Shown here: positions 46,245 through 56,900 of the stretch, piece after piece | How positions within the stretch are numbered: the first letter of the stretch is position 1 | How the letters are laid out: the number at the start of each line of letters is the position of its first letter | NCBI GenBank assembly: GCA_016183765.1 | Contig: JACPEA010000010.1 | Coordinates: 1 to 64,000 of the forward strand | Source of the DNA: Bacteroidota bacterium | GTDB taxonomy: Bacteria; Bacteroidota; Bacteroidia; Chitinophagales; Chitinophagaceae | Length of the DNA stretch: 64,000 bases | Direction: 5' to 3' | Program-made: the position numbers and the translations under genes | The notes under the pieces: model-generated | Database searches by the model: none | The model's input: only the letters and a program-made list of their open reading frames with translations | Told to the model about the DNA's origin: nothing

Positions 46245-46931
46245 ATGAAAGTACGATATGTAGCCGCCGTTATCTTATCTATCCTGTTATCAGGTAATCT
46301 CTCCGCACAGGAAAACAGCATCAAACGTTCTTCGGAAGAAATGCGGGAACTGTTTGGGTATTGCGATAAACCGGCGCTCATCAAAGAATGGAAATTATCT
46401 GCAGCACTGGCTGATAAGATCGGGGATATCGATCACTGGGCCAGGCAACAACAGGCTGCCATTGATGCCAATACAAATGAAGTGTACGCTACCCAGGGTG
46501 AACTGATGCAGGATGTATCTAAAAAGTACAAATCACTGGGCCTGGCAGCCGACCAGGTAAAAACCCTCTCTGATCCCAAACGGATCTTTGAGATCAGCAC
46601 CCGGACCTGTCCAGTGATCACCCTGCAGGCGAATCCTGTTTTTGATACCCTGAATGCGCAAAAAGCCCTACTGTTGTATAAAACAAAATATCGCAAACAA
46701 CTGATCGAGAAATTAGGTGTCAATGGCCGGCAGGCCGATATGCTGCTGGAAATAGAAGTATGGAAACAAAAAGAAGCCACAACCATTGCCGCCATTCCGG
46801 AAGCAGATTTTAACCGCATCCGTAAAACGGTGGCCATGTATGCAGAAAGGCAACGGAGATGGAAAGTAGTGGGTATTGGCGAAGAGCATTTTGAAACCAT
46901 GACCCAGTTCTTCAGCCAGAACACCCTGTAA
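46245..46931 (+). CDS. Secreted helical protein, unknown function
   Basis: 228 aa from ATG 46245 (a GTG two codons earlier is possible). Signal peptide VAAVILSILLSGNLSAQ, then an all-helical, charged body with two related helices (DKIGDIDHWARQQQAAID and GRQADMLLEIEVWKQKEA) and one cysteine pair candidate (Cys about 43, CPV about 121). No family recognised. Neighbour of another small helical secreted protein; convergent with accC through a bidirectional terminator. Confidence 0.65.
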   Translation: MKVRYVAAVILSILLSGNLSAQENSIKRSSEEMRELFGYCDKPALIKEWKLSAALADKIGDIDHWARQQQAAIDANTNEVYATQGELMQDVSKKYKSLGLAADQVKTLSDPKRIFEISTRTCPVITLQANPVFDTLNAQKALLLYKTKYRKQLIEKLGVNGRQADMLLEIEVWKQKEATTIAAIPEADFNRIRKTVAMYAERQRRWKVVGIGEEHFETMTQFFSQNTL

Positions 46932-46949
46932 ACGAATCTCTTTAAAAGT

Positions 46950-46977
46950 AAAAGCCCCATTTTTCAATGGGGCTTTT
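46950..46977. terminator. Bidirectional terminator, secreted protein / accC
   Basis: A 12-bp stem AAAAGCCCCATT (46950-46961) / AATGGGGCTTTT (46966-46977) with a 4-nt loop. It is A-rich on the left and T-rich on the right, so it works for both converging genes. Confidence 0.88.
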
Positions 46978-46979
46978 TA

Positions 46980-48317
46980 TTATTTCATCTTGAATGATTC
47001 CAGGAACTTGGTGGTGAAGTTTCCTTTCCGGAAATCCTCGTTCTGCATCAGTTGCAGGTGAAAGGGAATCGTGGTTTTCACACCTTCAATCACATATTCG
47101 CTCAAAGCCCGATACATGGTATCAATGGCTTCTTCGCGGGTCTGTGCCACGGTGATCAGTTTACCGATCATGGAATCGTAATAAGGCGGGATCACGTAAC
47201 CGGCATATACATGGCTGTCTACGCGAACGCCATGTCCGCCGGGCGTATTCAATACCGTGATCTTACCAGGCGACGGTCGAAAATCGTTATACGGATCTTC
47301 GGCGTTGATACGACATTCGATGGCATGCATCTGGGGTTCGTAATTTCTGCCGGAGATCTTTTCGCCCATGGCGATCTTGATCTGCTCTTTGATCAGGTCA
47401 AAACTCACCACTTCTTCCGTAACGCAGTGTTCTACCTGGATACGGGTATTCATTTCCATGAAGTAGAAGTTACGGTGTTTATCTACCAGGAACTCGATGG
47501 TTCCCACACTTTCGTAATTGATGGCTTTGGCCGCTTTGATGGCCGCATCTCCCATTTTCTGGCGCAGTTCGGGCGTCATGAACGGTGAAGGCGATTCTTC
47601 CACCAGTTTCTGGTGACGGCGCTGGATGGAACAGTCGCGCTCGCTCAGATGGCAAACATTGCCATACTGGTCACCGGCTACCTGTATCTCTATATGCCGG
47701 GGTTCTTCCACGAACTTCTCCATATAGATACCATCGTTCTTGAACGATGCGGCAGCTTCCTGTTTGGCAGTGCTGTAAGCTTTTTCGATTTCATCTTCAT
47801 TCCATACCACACGCATCCCTTTACCACCACCACCGGCAGTTGCTTTCAGGATCACGGGATAACCTACTTCTTTGGCAAGTGATTTGGCCTGCTCCACACT
47901 TTCCAGCAATCCTTCTCCACCCGGCACCACTGGTACACCTGCACGGATCATAGTGTCCTTGGCAGTGATCTTATCCCCCATCTTATTGATCATCTCCGGC
48001 GTAGGCCCGATGAACTTGATGCCATGATCGGCACAGATCTGCGAGAACCTGGCATTTTCGGCCAGGAACCCGTAACCGGGGTGTACGGCATCTGCATTGG
48101 TGATCTCTGCAGCGGCCATGATATGTGGAATATTGAGGTAAGAATCTGAACTGGCGGGTTTACCGATACAAACAGCTTCATCGGCAAATTTTACGTGGAG
48201 ACTGTCTTTATCGGCAGTAGAATAGACGGCCACCGTTTTGATACCCATCTCACGACAGGTGCGGATCACCCGGAGTGCAATCTCTCCCCTGTTGGCAATT
48301 AATATCTTCTTAAACAT
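46980..48317 (-). CDS. accC: Acetyl-CoA carboxylase, biotin carboxylase subunit
   Basis: 445 aa. ATP-dependent carboxylation of the biotin on AccB, the first step of fatty acid synthesis. Starts [19 protein letters not shown]; the ATP-grasp core has [15 protein letters not shown] (about residues 155-170), then [24 protein letters not shown] and [14 protein letters not shown]. Third in the efp-accB-accC line on the minus strand. The 120-nt gap to accB is filled by an octad array. It shares a terminator with the convergent gene. Confidence 0.97.
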   Translation of the reverse strand: MFKKILIANRGEIALRVIRTCREMGIKTVAVYSTADKDSLHVKFADEAVCIGKPASSDSYLNIPHIMAAAEITNADAVHPGYGFLAENARFSQICADHGIKFIGPTPEMINKMGDKITAKDTMIRAGVPVVPGGEGLLESVEQAKSLAKEVGYPVILKATAGGGGKGMRVVWNEDEIEKAYSTAKQEAAASFKNDGIYMEKFVEEPRHIEIQVAGDQYGNVCHLSERDCSIQRRHQKLVEESPSPFMTPELRQKMGDAAIKAAKAINYESVGTIEFLVDKHRNFYFMEMNTRIQVEHCVTEEVVSFDLIKEQIKIAMGEKISGRNYEPQMHAIECRINAEDPYNDFRPSPGKITVLNTPGGHGVRVDSHVYAGYVIPPYYDSMIGKLITVAQTREEAIDTMYRALSEYVIEGVKTTIPFHLQLMQNEDFRKGNFTTKFLESFKMK

Positions 48318-48324
48318 CCTGTGA

Positions 48325-48440
48325 ATTTGAAAATTTGAAAATGGGAGAATAGGAAAATACCGGCATGAACTGAGAAATTTTCGAATGGGGTGGTCGCCCC
48401 ATTTTCAAATCTTCGCATTGCCTCATTTTCAAATTTCCTA
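48325..48440. repeat. Octad inverted-repeat array between accB and accC
   Basis: 8-base words, not 7. Left: ATTTGAAA twice, ATGGGAGA, ATAGGAAA (48325-48356). Right: ATTTTCAA, ATCTTCGC, ATTGCCTC, ATTTTCAA, ATTTCCTA (48401-48440). 48333-48345 is complementary to 48398-48410 (13 bp perfect), and a smaller hairpin ATGGGG/CCCCAT sits at 48385-48402. The right arm includes the accB stop codon (48438-48440). Confidence 0.75.
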
Positions 48441-48896
48441 AGCTGGTTCTACCAGGAATAAAGGCTGGTCGTACTCAACCGGGCTGGCATCTTCTACCAG
48501 TACCTTTACAATAGTGCCTTTGATCTCTGCTTCAATTTCATTAAAGAGTTTCATGGCTTCGATGATACAAACCACTTTACCCGGCGCAATTTCAGTACCT
48601 ACCTCTGCCAGAATGGGCTTATCGGGTGCTGAACGACGGTAGAAGGTTCCGATCATCGGGCTTTTGATCGTTACCAGGTTGTCAGCTTTGGGGGCTGCGG
48701 CGGCAGGTGCCGGAGCTGCAACAGGAGCCGGCTGGGGAGCCGTTGTAAATACCTGTGGGGAAGCAGCGGCAACGGTTACCACCTGTTCCTCTTTCTGTTT
48801 GATGGTCACCTTACCATCCTTATCTTCTATACTTATCTCACCGATATTACTTTTATTGATGATTTTGATTAGTTCGTGAATTTGCTTTAAGTCCAT
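48438..48896 (-). CDS. accB: Acetyl-CoA carboxylase, biotin carboxyl carrier protein
   Basis: 152 aa from ATG 48896 (a non-ATG extension to 48905 is less likely). N-terminal helical part (MDLKQIHELIKIINKSNIGE), an Ala/Pro linker (about residues 50-70), then the biotinyl domain with IEAMKLFNEIEA; Lys116 is the biotin site. Carries CO2 between AccC and the carboxyltransferase. Its stop codon falls inside the octad array that separates it from accC. Confidence 0.96.
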   Translation of the reverse strand: MDLKQIHELIKIINKSNIGEISIEDKDGKVTIKQKEEQVVTVAAASPQVFTTAPQPAPVAAPAPAAAAPKADNLVTIKSPMIGTFYRRSAPDKPILAEVGTEIAPGKVVCIIEAMKLFNEIEAEIKGTIVKVLVEDASPVEYDQPLFLVEPA

Positions 48897-49035
48897 AAAT
48901 GGCAAGTTTTAGGGGTAAAAACAGTGATTTTTGCTCAAATAGAGGGGCAAAATAGCCCTTTTTTGACAAAAACGGGTATTTTCTTTATTTCCTGGGCCAG
49001 GTGTTTTTTGTACCCGGAGCCCGGTCCGCAGGGCT

Positions 49036-49059
49036 AAAAAAGGACAGCCTGGGCTGCCC
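49036..49059 (-). terminator. efp terminator
   Basis: On the minus strand, GGGCAGC (49059-49053), a 4-nt loop, GCTGTCC (49048-49042, one G-U), then six U (49041-49036). A second small hairpin AGCCC/GGGCT (49018-49035) adjoins it. Together they separate efp from accB. Confidence 0.75.
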
Positions 49060-49108
49060 TGATATGATTGACAATGGACTTAACCGGCCGGAACGGGCCA
49101 ACGAGATC

Positions 49109-49681
49109 CTATTTTTCCTCTTTTACACGCTCTATATAAGAGCCATCCTTGGTGTTCACACGGATCAATTCCCCATCTTCCACGAACAGGGGTACCATTA
49201 CGGTTGCACCGGTTTCAACGGTTGCCGCTTTCAGCGCACGGGTAGCCGTATCACCACGCAGACCCGGCTCGCAATAAGTGATCTTAACCACGATCTTCTC
49301 CGGCAGTTCCGCACCGATGGGTTGCTCGGTCTCGGTGTTGATAAAAACGAATACCTCCGCACCTTCCATCAGGAACTGGGGAGACTCGATCATTTCCTCA
49401 CCTAAAGCAATCTGCTCAAAAGTCTCATTGTTCATGAGGTTGTAGCCGGTATCATCTTTATATAAGAACTGGAAAGCTTTTTTCTCTACACGAACCGGAA
49501 AAATGTTCTCTCCGCTGTTCCATGTCTTTTCAATAGAACGCTTGTTATCAACGCCTTTTAATTTGGCCCACACTTTTGCAGCGGCACGGGCTGTTTTGTT
49601 CTCTCCAAATTCCACTACAGAATATAAACTGCCGTCTAATTTCAGGATCATACCACGGCTGATGTCGGATGTTGTTGCCAT
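49109..49681 (-). CDS. efp: Elongation factor P
   Basis: 190 aa, full length. Relieves ribosome stalling at polyproline stretches. Starts ATTSDISRGMILKLDGSLY; the tip loop that carries the functional residue reads GENKTARAAAK, with Lys29 at the apex (the loop differs from the PGKG form of E. coli). Later domains include GLRGDTATRALKAATVETGA and VPLFVEDGELIRVNTKDGSY. A good promoter is at 49721-49749 and a terminator follows, so it is separate from accBC. Confidence 0.96.
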   Translation of the reverse strand: MATTSDISRGMILKLDGSLYSVVEFGENKTARAAAKVWAKLKGVDNKRSIEKTWNSGENIFPVRVEKKAFQFLYKDDTGYNLMNNETFEQIALGEEMIESPQFLMEGAEVFVFINTETEQPIGAELPEKIVVKITYCEPGLRGDTATRALKAATVETGATVMVPLFVEDGELIRVNTKDGSYIERVKEEK

Positions 49682-49720
49682 TGTGTTTGTTTTTTAATGA
49701 ATCGTCCTCTCAGACTGGCG

Positions 49721-49749
49721 CAAAAGTAGGGATTGGCGACCAAAAACAA
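49721..49749 (-). promoter_or_regulatory. efp promoter
   Basis: On the minus strand, TTG (49749-49747), an 18-nt spacer and TACTTTTG (49728-49721), a perfect TAnnTTTG match. Leader about 35 nt. Confidence 0.7.
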
Positions 49750-49909
49750 GAAAGCTTGTTTGGGGAAAGTTCGGCCCCCTGAGCCCATGATTCGCACGAA
49801 TACAGCGTCTTTGGAGGGCCTTCTGTGAGATGGGCGGTCAAAATTCCACCCCCGGATAGGCTGCAATCTGCCACACAGGGGTATCTACCTACACAGATAA
49901 CCACACCTT

Positions 49910-52186
49910 ATGAAAACAACTCTACGCCTGTTTTTGATCAGCTTTCTCCTGTTGGTCACCCATCATTTGCTGGCCAACACCGTGATCGTAAAAGGAATAT
50001 TGAAAAATGCCGCCAACCTTCCTGTTGCCAATAAAAAAGTAAAGATATACAGTATCGACAGCACCAATGGCGGCTGTGCCCTGATACATACTACGCTGAG
50101 CAATCCCAACGGTTACTATACCGATACCCTCACCTGTAACGGGGATATCCGCAAACTCCTGATACAGGTGGAAAACTGCGATGGCACCCTGCTGCAACGC
50201 GATCCCACAGTAGGCACCAGTAACCTGGTAGAAATAAATTTTGTGCTTTGCCTCAACAAACCTGCACCCGTATGCAAAGCCGCATTCTCGTACACATCGG
50301 TTGCAACCGGTATCAAATTCAACGGAGCAGGGGCCGCGGCAGCTGCGGGCGACAGCATCATCAGTCGTACCTGGACCTTTGGCGACAGCAGCGCCGCCCT
50401 GACAGGCAACCGGGTAGATCCCACACATGTATATGTCAAGGCCGGTATTTATACAGCCTGCCTCACCATTACCACCAAACTGGGCTGCCGGAGCAGTTAC
50501 TGTCAGCAGGTGGTTTTCACACCCGCTTCCAACGATTGCCGGGCCGTTGCTGCTATTACCGTTGAGAAACTGGCTCCCAAGAAATTCCGCTTTAACAGCA
50601 GCCAGAGCAGTACGTTACCGGGAGACAGTATTTTCCAGCGCATCTGGAAATTTGGTGATAACAGCTCACTTGACGGCAACCTGGTAAATCCCTTAAAAGA
50701 ATTCCGCGACACCGGCAATTATACCGTTTGCCTGAGTATCCGCACGGTAAAAGGCTGTGAAAAGCAGATCTGTATCAACCTGTTGGTAAAAGGCAGCATC
50801 TCCGGTACAACGGTTCCTCCCACCAATTGTAAGGCACAATTCGGTCTTGCCATGGAAGGTAAAACGGTCAAATTCAACAGCACCAATGCCTATGCGGGAA
50901 GTGGTGGCGACAGTATCATTGGCCGCACCTGGGTATTTGGAGATGGTTATGCCCCGCTAACCGGCAACCGGGTAGACCCATCCCACAGTTACAACAAAGC
51001 GGGCAGGTACACGGCCTGCCTGTATATCAGAACAAAAAACGGCTGCGAAAGCAAGACCTGCCAGGAATTCGACATCAAAGACAGCACAATCATTCCCAAT
51101 ACCTGTAAGGCCTATTTCACCTGGGCCATCAAAGATTCGCTGGTCATGTTCAACAGTGCAGGTTCAAAAGCAGCCGGCGACAACGACAGCATCATCAGCC
51201 GTACCTGGTATTATGCGGACAATAGTACTTCCGTATCACTGGGAGGCAATGTGATCAGTCCTTCGTACCCGTACACCCTGCCTGGCTCCTATACCGTATA
51301 TCTTATCATTAAAACAAAAGCAGGCTGCGAAAGCAAGTATGCATCTACCATTGTGATCCAGCCGCACCAGACAACCGGCTGCCAGGCGATTGTGAAATAC
51401 AGCGTACAAAACAATGTTGCGTATTTCACCAGCGGACAATCACGCGGCACCAGTCTAACCGACAGTATTCTCAGCCGCACCTGGTTCTTTGGCGACGGTT
51501 CTGCTGCAATGCAGGGCAACCGTATGGATCCATCGCATACGTATCCCAAACCCGGGAAATACCTTGTCGCCCTGTACATCAAAACCCGGAGCGGTTGCGA
51601 AAGCAAGTATTCAGATACGGTCACCATTGGGCCTGTTAACTGTCCAGTAGACCTGAAGTTCACCGCAGAGCGGATAAGCCTGAAAAAAGTAGCTTTCAAC
51701 AGCGGCCAGAGCAAAGCCCTACCCGGCGACAGCATTATTCAGCGGGTATGGAAGTTTGGAGACAACACGGTTCTTTCAGGTAATGAGATCACAACGGTGA
51801 AAGAGTTCCCTTTACTGGGGGCTTATACCACCTGCCTGCAGGTAAAAACGCTGAATGGCTGTGAAGCAAAAGCCTGCAAACAGATCGTGATCGGGGATAC
51901 CCTGAATACGCCACAGTCGAGCGTGGACTATATCAAGATCCTCCAGATCAACCCCAACCCTGTGGTTACACGGATGATGGCCACCCTGTATAGCCGCAAC
52001 AGCAATGTGGAAGCAGAGATCACCGTTTTTGATATTTACGGAATGGCGAAACTCAGGCTGAGGAGAATGCTGCAACAGGGTAATAACCAGGTAGAGATGG
52101 GTTGCGAATCATTGTACCAGGGTCCTTATTTTCTGAAAGTAACCACTAAAACGGGCAAAGACAGCAAGCTGTTTTATAAGCTGTAA
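49910..52186 (+). CDS. T9SS-secreted protein with six PKD-like repeats
   Basis: 758 aa. Signal peptide (FLISFLLLVTHHLLANT), then a short carboxypeptidase-like beta region (VKGILKNAANLPVANKKVKI), six PKD-type domains of about 95 aa with cores such as RTWTFGDSS, IWKFGDNSS, RTWVFGDGY, RTWYYADNS, RTWFFGDGS and RVWKFGDNT; the fourth has lost the FGD turn. It ends with a type A T9SS sorting domain (INPNPVVTRMMATLY ... GPYFLKVTTKTGK). Probably a surface adhesion or polymer-binding protein. Single gene. Confidence 0.85.
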   Translation: MKTTLRLFLISFLLLVTHHLLANTVIVKGILKNAANLPVANKKVKIYSIDSTNGGCALIHTTLSNPNGYYTDTLTCNGDIRKLLIQVENCDGTLLQRDPTVGTSNLVEINFVLCLNKPAPVCKAAFSYTSVATGIKFNGAGAAAAAGDSIISRTWTFGDSSAALTGNRVDPTHVYVKAGIYTACLTITTKLGCRSSYCQQVVFTPASNDCRAVAAITVEKLAPKKFRFNSSQSSTLPGDSIFQRIWKFGDNSSLDGNLVNPLKEFRDTGNYTVCLSIRTVKGCEKQICINLLVKGSISGTTVPPTNCKAQFGLAMEGKTVKFNSTNAYAGSGGDSIIGRTWVFGDGYAPLTGNRVDPSHSYNKAGRYTACLYIRTKNGCESKTCQEFDIKDSTIIPNTCKAYFTWAIKDSLVMFNSAGSKAAGDNDSIISRTWYYADNSTSVSLGGNVISPSYPYTLPGSYTVYLIIKTKAGCESKYASTIVIQPHQTTGCQAIVKYSVQNNVAYFTSGQSRGTSLTDSILSRTWFFGDGSAAMQGNRMDPSHTYPKPGKYLVALYIKTRSGCESKYSDTVTIGPVNCPVDLKFTAERISLKKVAFNSGQSKALPGDSIIQRVWKFGDNTVLSGNEITTVKEFPLLGAYTTCLQVKTLNGCEAKACKQIVIGDTLNTPQSSVDYIKILQINPNPVVTRMMATLYSRNSNVEAEITVFDIYGMAKLRLRRMLQQGNNQVEMGCESLYQGPYFLKVTTKTGKDSKLFYKL

Positions 52187-52332
52187 TACCCGTTCAAATT
52201 ACTGGAGATGGTAACCCTGTCAGGCATGTTATAGTCTCTGTTTTTCTCTTAAAATAAACTTAAAAGCAATTTACCATTAAACCCATCAGAAATAAAAGGG
52301 TCTTTTATTCATTATCAACTAAAAAAAACATC

Positions 52333-52620
52333 ATGAAAAAGATCCTGTTTGCTTCTGTAGCATCCTTACTGCTGGCAACAACTGCCATGGCCCAGGCCAC
52401 AACCCCTACCGCAAAAAATGCCGCAACAGAAAAAAATGCGCCCGGAAAGGAGAAAAGCCAACACCACAAGGAAATGAAAGAAGCTGAAAAAACCACTGCC
52501 AAAGCCAGTCATGCCGATAAAAAAGAGGCAAAAGAGGAAGCCAAGGAACAAAAGAGCGCTGCCAAAGCTTCTGCAAAAAAAGCAGAGAAGGAAACGCCAA
52601 AAGAGAAGAAACACAGATAA
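52333..52620 (+). CDS. Small secreted lysine/alanine-rich protein
   Basis: 95 aa. Signal peptide MKKILFASVASLLLATTAMAQ; the mature about 74 residues are extremely rich in Lys, Ala and Glu (KKEAKEEAKEQKSAAKASAK), histone-H1-like in composition and probably disordered or a single helix. No family assigned. A small palindrome (AATAAAAG/CTTTTATT, 52291-52309) lies just upstream and a strong terminator follows. Confidence 0.65.
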   Translation: MKKILFASVASLLLATTAMAQATTPTAKNAATEKNAPGKEKSQHHKEMKEAEKTTAKASHADKKEAKEEAKEQKSAAKASAKKAEKETPKEKKHR

Positions 52621-52630
52621 CAGCTACCCC

Positions 52631-52665
52631 ATAAGCGCCGGATAGAACCCGGCGCTTATTTTTTT
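52631..52665 (+). terminator. Terminator after Lys-rich gene
   Basis: An 11-bp perfect stem ATAAGCGCCGG (52631-52641) / CCGGCGCTTAT (52649-52659), 7-nt loop, then a T-run. Confidence 0.9.
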
Positions 52666-52829
52666 CTCCAGGAACCGCTCCAGTTCCGCCCAAGCTTTCG
52701 GGAATACTGCCCGGAAACTCCACTCCGGCTTCACTGCTTTTACCCCGGAAAAACCTTCTTTTCGGGGCCTGCAGGTAAAAAAACAACAAAGTTTAGCCTT
52801 CAAATAAGGTCGCCTTGGCTGTTTTAACC

Positions 52830-52837
52830 TATTTTTG
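52830..52837 (+). promoter_or_regulatory. sucD -7 box
   Basis: A perfect TATTTTTG, 34 nt before the ATG. No TTG at the ideal -33 distance (nearest 52815-52817, 12 nt spacing). Confidence 0.5.
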
Positions 52838-52870
52838 CCGCGAATTTCAAAACCACAGAAATAATTTCCC

Positions 52871-53743
52871 ATGGCAGTATTAGTAAATAAAAACTCGAAG
52901 ATCATTGTTCAGGGTTTTACCGGTACAGAAGGAACTTTCCATGCAACCCAGATGATTGAATATGGAACCAACGTAGTAGGTGGTGTTACCCCAAACAAGG
53001 GCGGAACCACGCACCTCGACAAGCCCGTATTTAACACAGTGGCCGATGCCGTTAAACAAACCGGCGCAGATGTAAGTATCATTTTTGTACCGCCGGCTTT
53101 TGCAGCTGATGCCATCATGGAAGCTACCGACGCTGGTATTGCGCTGGTGGTATGTATCACAGAAGGTATTCCGGTACAGGACATGGTAAAAGTGAAGAAC
53201 TACCTGCTGGGTAAAAACACAAGACTGGTCGGGCCTAACTGTCCGGGCGTTATCACTGCCGGTGAGGCAAAAGTAGGCATCATGCCCGGCTTCATTTTTA
53301 AACCAGGCCGCATCGGTATCGTTTCAAAAAGCGGAACCCTTACTTACGAAGCTGCAGACCAGGTGGTAAAAGCAGGTCTTGGCATCAGTACCGCCATCGG
53401 TATCGGTGGAGACCCCATCATCGGAACCCCTACCAAAGAAGCCGTGGAACTGCTGATGAACGATCCTCAAACCGACGGTATCATCATGATCGGCGAGATC
53501 GGCGGCAGCATGGAAGCTGAAGCAGCCCGCTGGATCAAGGATAACAAAAGAAAACCCGTAGTAGGATTCATTGCCGGCCAGACAGCGCCTCCCGGACGTC
53601 GTATGGGACATGCCGGAGCCATCATTGGCGGTGCCGACGATACAGCCGCTGCTAAGATGAAGATCATGGCAGAATGTGGCATTGAAGTAGTAGCCAGCCC
53701 TGCCGATATCGGTATCACCATGGCTGCCGCCCTGAAAAAATAA
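52871..53743 (+). CDS. sucD: Succinyl-CoA synthetase alpha subunit
   Basis: A 290-aa TCA-cycle enzyme subunit, interconverting succinyl-CoA and succinate with NTP formation. CoA-binding N-terminus ([19 protein letters not shown]), [30 protein letters not shown] and GGDPIIGT. The phosphorylated histidine lies in [13 protein letters not shown] (about residues 240-252). The beta subunit (sucC) is not adjacent. It has its own terminator, so it is monocistronic. Confidence 0.97.
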   Translation: MAVLVNKNSKIIVQGFTGTEGTFHATQMIEYGTNVVGGVTPNKGGTTHLDKPVFNTVADAVKQTGADVSIIFVPPAFAADAIMEATDAGIALVVCITEGIPVQDMVKVKNYLLGKNTRLVGPNCPGVITAGEAKVGIMPGFIFKPGRIGIVSKSGTLTYEAADQVVKAGLGISTAIGIGGDPIIGTPTKEAVELLMNDPQTDGIIMIGEIGGSMEAEAARWIKDNKRKPVVGFIAGQTAPPGRRMGHAGAIIGGADDTAAAKMKIMAECGIEVVASPADIGITMAAALKK

Positions 53744-53765
53744 ATTGAATACCCGCTTATATCCG

Positions 53766-53797
53766 AATCCCGGTCAACCTCTGACCGGGATTTTTTT
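53766..53797 (+). terminator. sucD terminator
   Basis: An 11-bp perfect stem AATCCCGGTCA (53766-53776) / TGACCGGGATT (53782-53792), 5-nt loop, followed by T5. Confidence 0.9.
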
Positions 53798-53940
53798 GCC
53801 TTTATGCCAGTCATAGGTGCACTACCTTTATGATCCCTCCGGAGATGTACAATCTTTTGTTAATCGGGCAAACATGTGTGAATTAATCAGCATGTTTGCA
53901 TCCTGACCTGAAAGGAATTGTTTCATTGAAATATGCATAC

Positions 53941-56900
53941 ATGAAGTTCAGAAAACTATTGACTGTTGGTACTCTTTTCCTGGCTGCATCAGCTTCTGCG
54001 CAAAATACAGATACGGCTTTTCAGAATGAATGGCTGCGGATCGATACCCTGATCGTACAAAAAGACCTTACCAGGACGGCGCTGGACAGAGTAGCGGCTG
54101 TATACAAAAAAGCAAAACAGCAACAATTGCCGGCACAAAGCATCAAGTGCCTGATCTACCAGTACAGTCTGCAACAGCGGCTGACCGACAGGAGTCCGAA
54201 CCTGTTTCTGAAACAGGTTGAGGAAGAGCTGGTACATACCCGCAACGAAACGGAACGGGCCATCCTGCATGCGCTGCTGGCCAAGTTATACCTGCAATAC
54301 CGCAACAATGCGTTCTGGCAGATCAGTCAAAGAAAAAAAACGGGTACACCCGGAAAGGATATCACTACCTGGGGATTGGACGAATTCTCCCTGGCCATTG
54401 ATCAGCATTACCTGAGCTCTCTGAAGAATGCACAACAACTGCAGCAGGTTCCGGTATCGGCTTACGATGCTGTGATCAAAAAAGGCAACAGCCGACTGTT
54501 GCGCCCCACACTTTATGACCTGCTGGCGCATGAAGCGCTGGATTATTTCAAGGCAGGCGAATATTCCGGGGGGCGTGTTAGCCCCATCCTGCCTGCCGAT
54601 CGTTTCCTGATACCCGTTCAGCAGGCGCTGGCACCTATGGAGGTCTTTACCACCCATCGCTTCACAACCAAAGACAGCAGTTCATCGCAATGGCAGACGC
54701 TGCAACTGTTTCAACAGTTAATGCGATTTCACAGGAATGATGTGAACAAAGAAGCATTACTGGAATTAAACACAGAGCGGATACAATGGATATACCAACA
54801 GACAGACATATCCGGGAAAGAGGACCTGTATACCGCGGCTCTGGAAGAGATGACGAAACTGTATCCAACTTCTATCAGTACCTCACAAGCCTGGCACCTT
54901 CTTGCCAGGAAGGAGGCCGACAAAGCTGCCAGTTACCAACCCTTCCAGGATACAACGCATAGATGGGCCTACCAACGGGCCAGAGAGATAGCAGAAAAAG
55001 CACTGTTGCGATACACAGAAACAATAGCACACCCGGGCATCAGTAACCTGCATAACCTCCTGGCAGAAATTAAACAGAAAGAACTGAGTACCCAGACAGA
55101 AGCCGTAAACCTGCCGGGTAAAGCCTTCCGGGCCCTGGTAAGCTACCGGAACGTAGACACAGTATATATCAGGATCATCCGGTTGGCCAACAAACAGGTA
55201 AACGAAAAAACAGATAATGTACACAGACCCTGGCAAAAGATGCTGGAACAGGCGCCCGATCATGAGTTACGGTTAGCACTGCCGGGTTCCGATGACCACC
55301 AGTCACATGCAACCGAAATCATGCTGAATAAATTACCGGTAGGACAATACGCTTTGCTCTGCTCAGACAACAGTAGTTTTAACGACAGCCTGCATAAAAT
55401 AAGCTTGCAGTATTTCCAGGTATCACAATTAAGTTATATCCGCAACGGCAGGGATTATTTTGTATTGAACCGTGCCACGGGCCAGCCCGTTCCCGAAGTG
55501 AGGGCAACCGTTTATGAATACCGTTATTCCCTCGGAGAAGGTGAATACACCAAAGCAGCAGAACTGATCACGGATAAAAACGGGCATTTCAGGTATGCTG
55601 ATAACCAAAGAGCCGCCAATACGAAAATAGAACTGACACTGAAAGAAGACAGGTTGCTGCCAACCATTTCAGAACATGTTTATTACAATTACGAGATGTC
55701 GCCTGCGAACAGAGACAGCATTTCCTACGAGATCAATAACAGCAGGGTCTTCTTTTTTACAGACAGGAGTATGTACCGGCCGGGGCAGACCGTTTTTTTC
55801 AAAGGCATTGCCGTTACAAAAGACGTACATACCAAAAGCAGCAAACTCATTACATCTACCGAAAAACATTGGGTGTACATGAATGATGTTAATGGGAAAC
55901 ACGTGGATTCGATCCAGGCAGTGCTCAATAGCTATGGTTCATTCAGCGGCAACTTCCGTATACCGGCGCAGACACTTACGGGCCGCTTCAGCATTACGGT
56001 ACGGTACATACCTGCAGAGGGTAATACTTTCTCCGTGGAAGAATACAAACGGCCCGCTTTCCAGGTTTCTTTTGAAAAAGTACAAAAAGCTTACCGTCTG
56101 AATGATTCCATCACCATAACCGGAAACGCGGTAGCATACGCAGGCAACACCATCAGCGGAAGTAAAGTGGTCTACAACATTACGCGTACCAAACATTACC
56201 CCATGCCCTGGGGCTATCGTATGAACTACGACCGTGGCAGTGATGACAGGCAGATCACCAGTGGCGAATCAGTTACGGATGACAGCGGACATTTCGCCAT
56301 TTCCTTCAAAGCGCTGGCCGGTGATATTACCAGCCGTTCGAACAATACTTATTTTTCTTACAGGATAACGGCAGACATAACCGATAGCAACGGAGAAACC
56401 CGAAGTGCTGAAACAATGGTCCGTGCGGGATCTGTATCGCTGCTATTATCGCTGAATATGCCTGAAAAAATCGAGGTCGACAGCCTGAAAAAGATAAACC
56501 TGACCACCACCAATCTCAACAACGAAAAGCTGCCTGCCCTTGTACAGATACAGATCTATTCATTGCAGGAGCCTGGCCGCGTTATCAGGAAACGTTACTG
56601 GGAGCGGCCAGACCAGTTTGTGATGCAGGAAGCTGATTTTATAAAGATCTTCCCATCCGATGAATACCATGCTGAATCCGACTATCGCACCTGGCCCACG
56701 CATCAACTGGTGCATACAGGCAATGTGGACACCAAAGAGATGGATGCCTATCCTGTTACCGCAGGAACACTTGCCCCCGGGTTTTACAGGATCGAAGCCA
56801 CGGCTACCGATCCCTACGGACAAAAAATAAGTACGGCCAGTTACCTGCAGGTATACCATGCCAACACCCATGCATTCGGCAACCACACCCTTGTGTTCCA

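Noticed and set aside
52624..52905. 93-aa minus-strand frame across the sucD start
   Set aside because: Contains the terminator hairpin of the Lys-rich gene and overlaps the sucD promoter and start; no family or signal.
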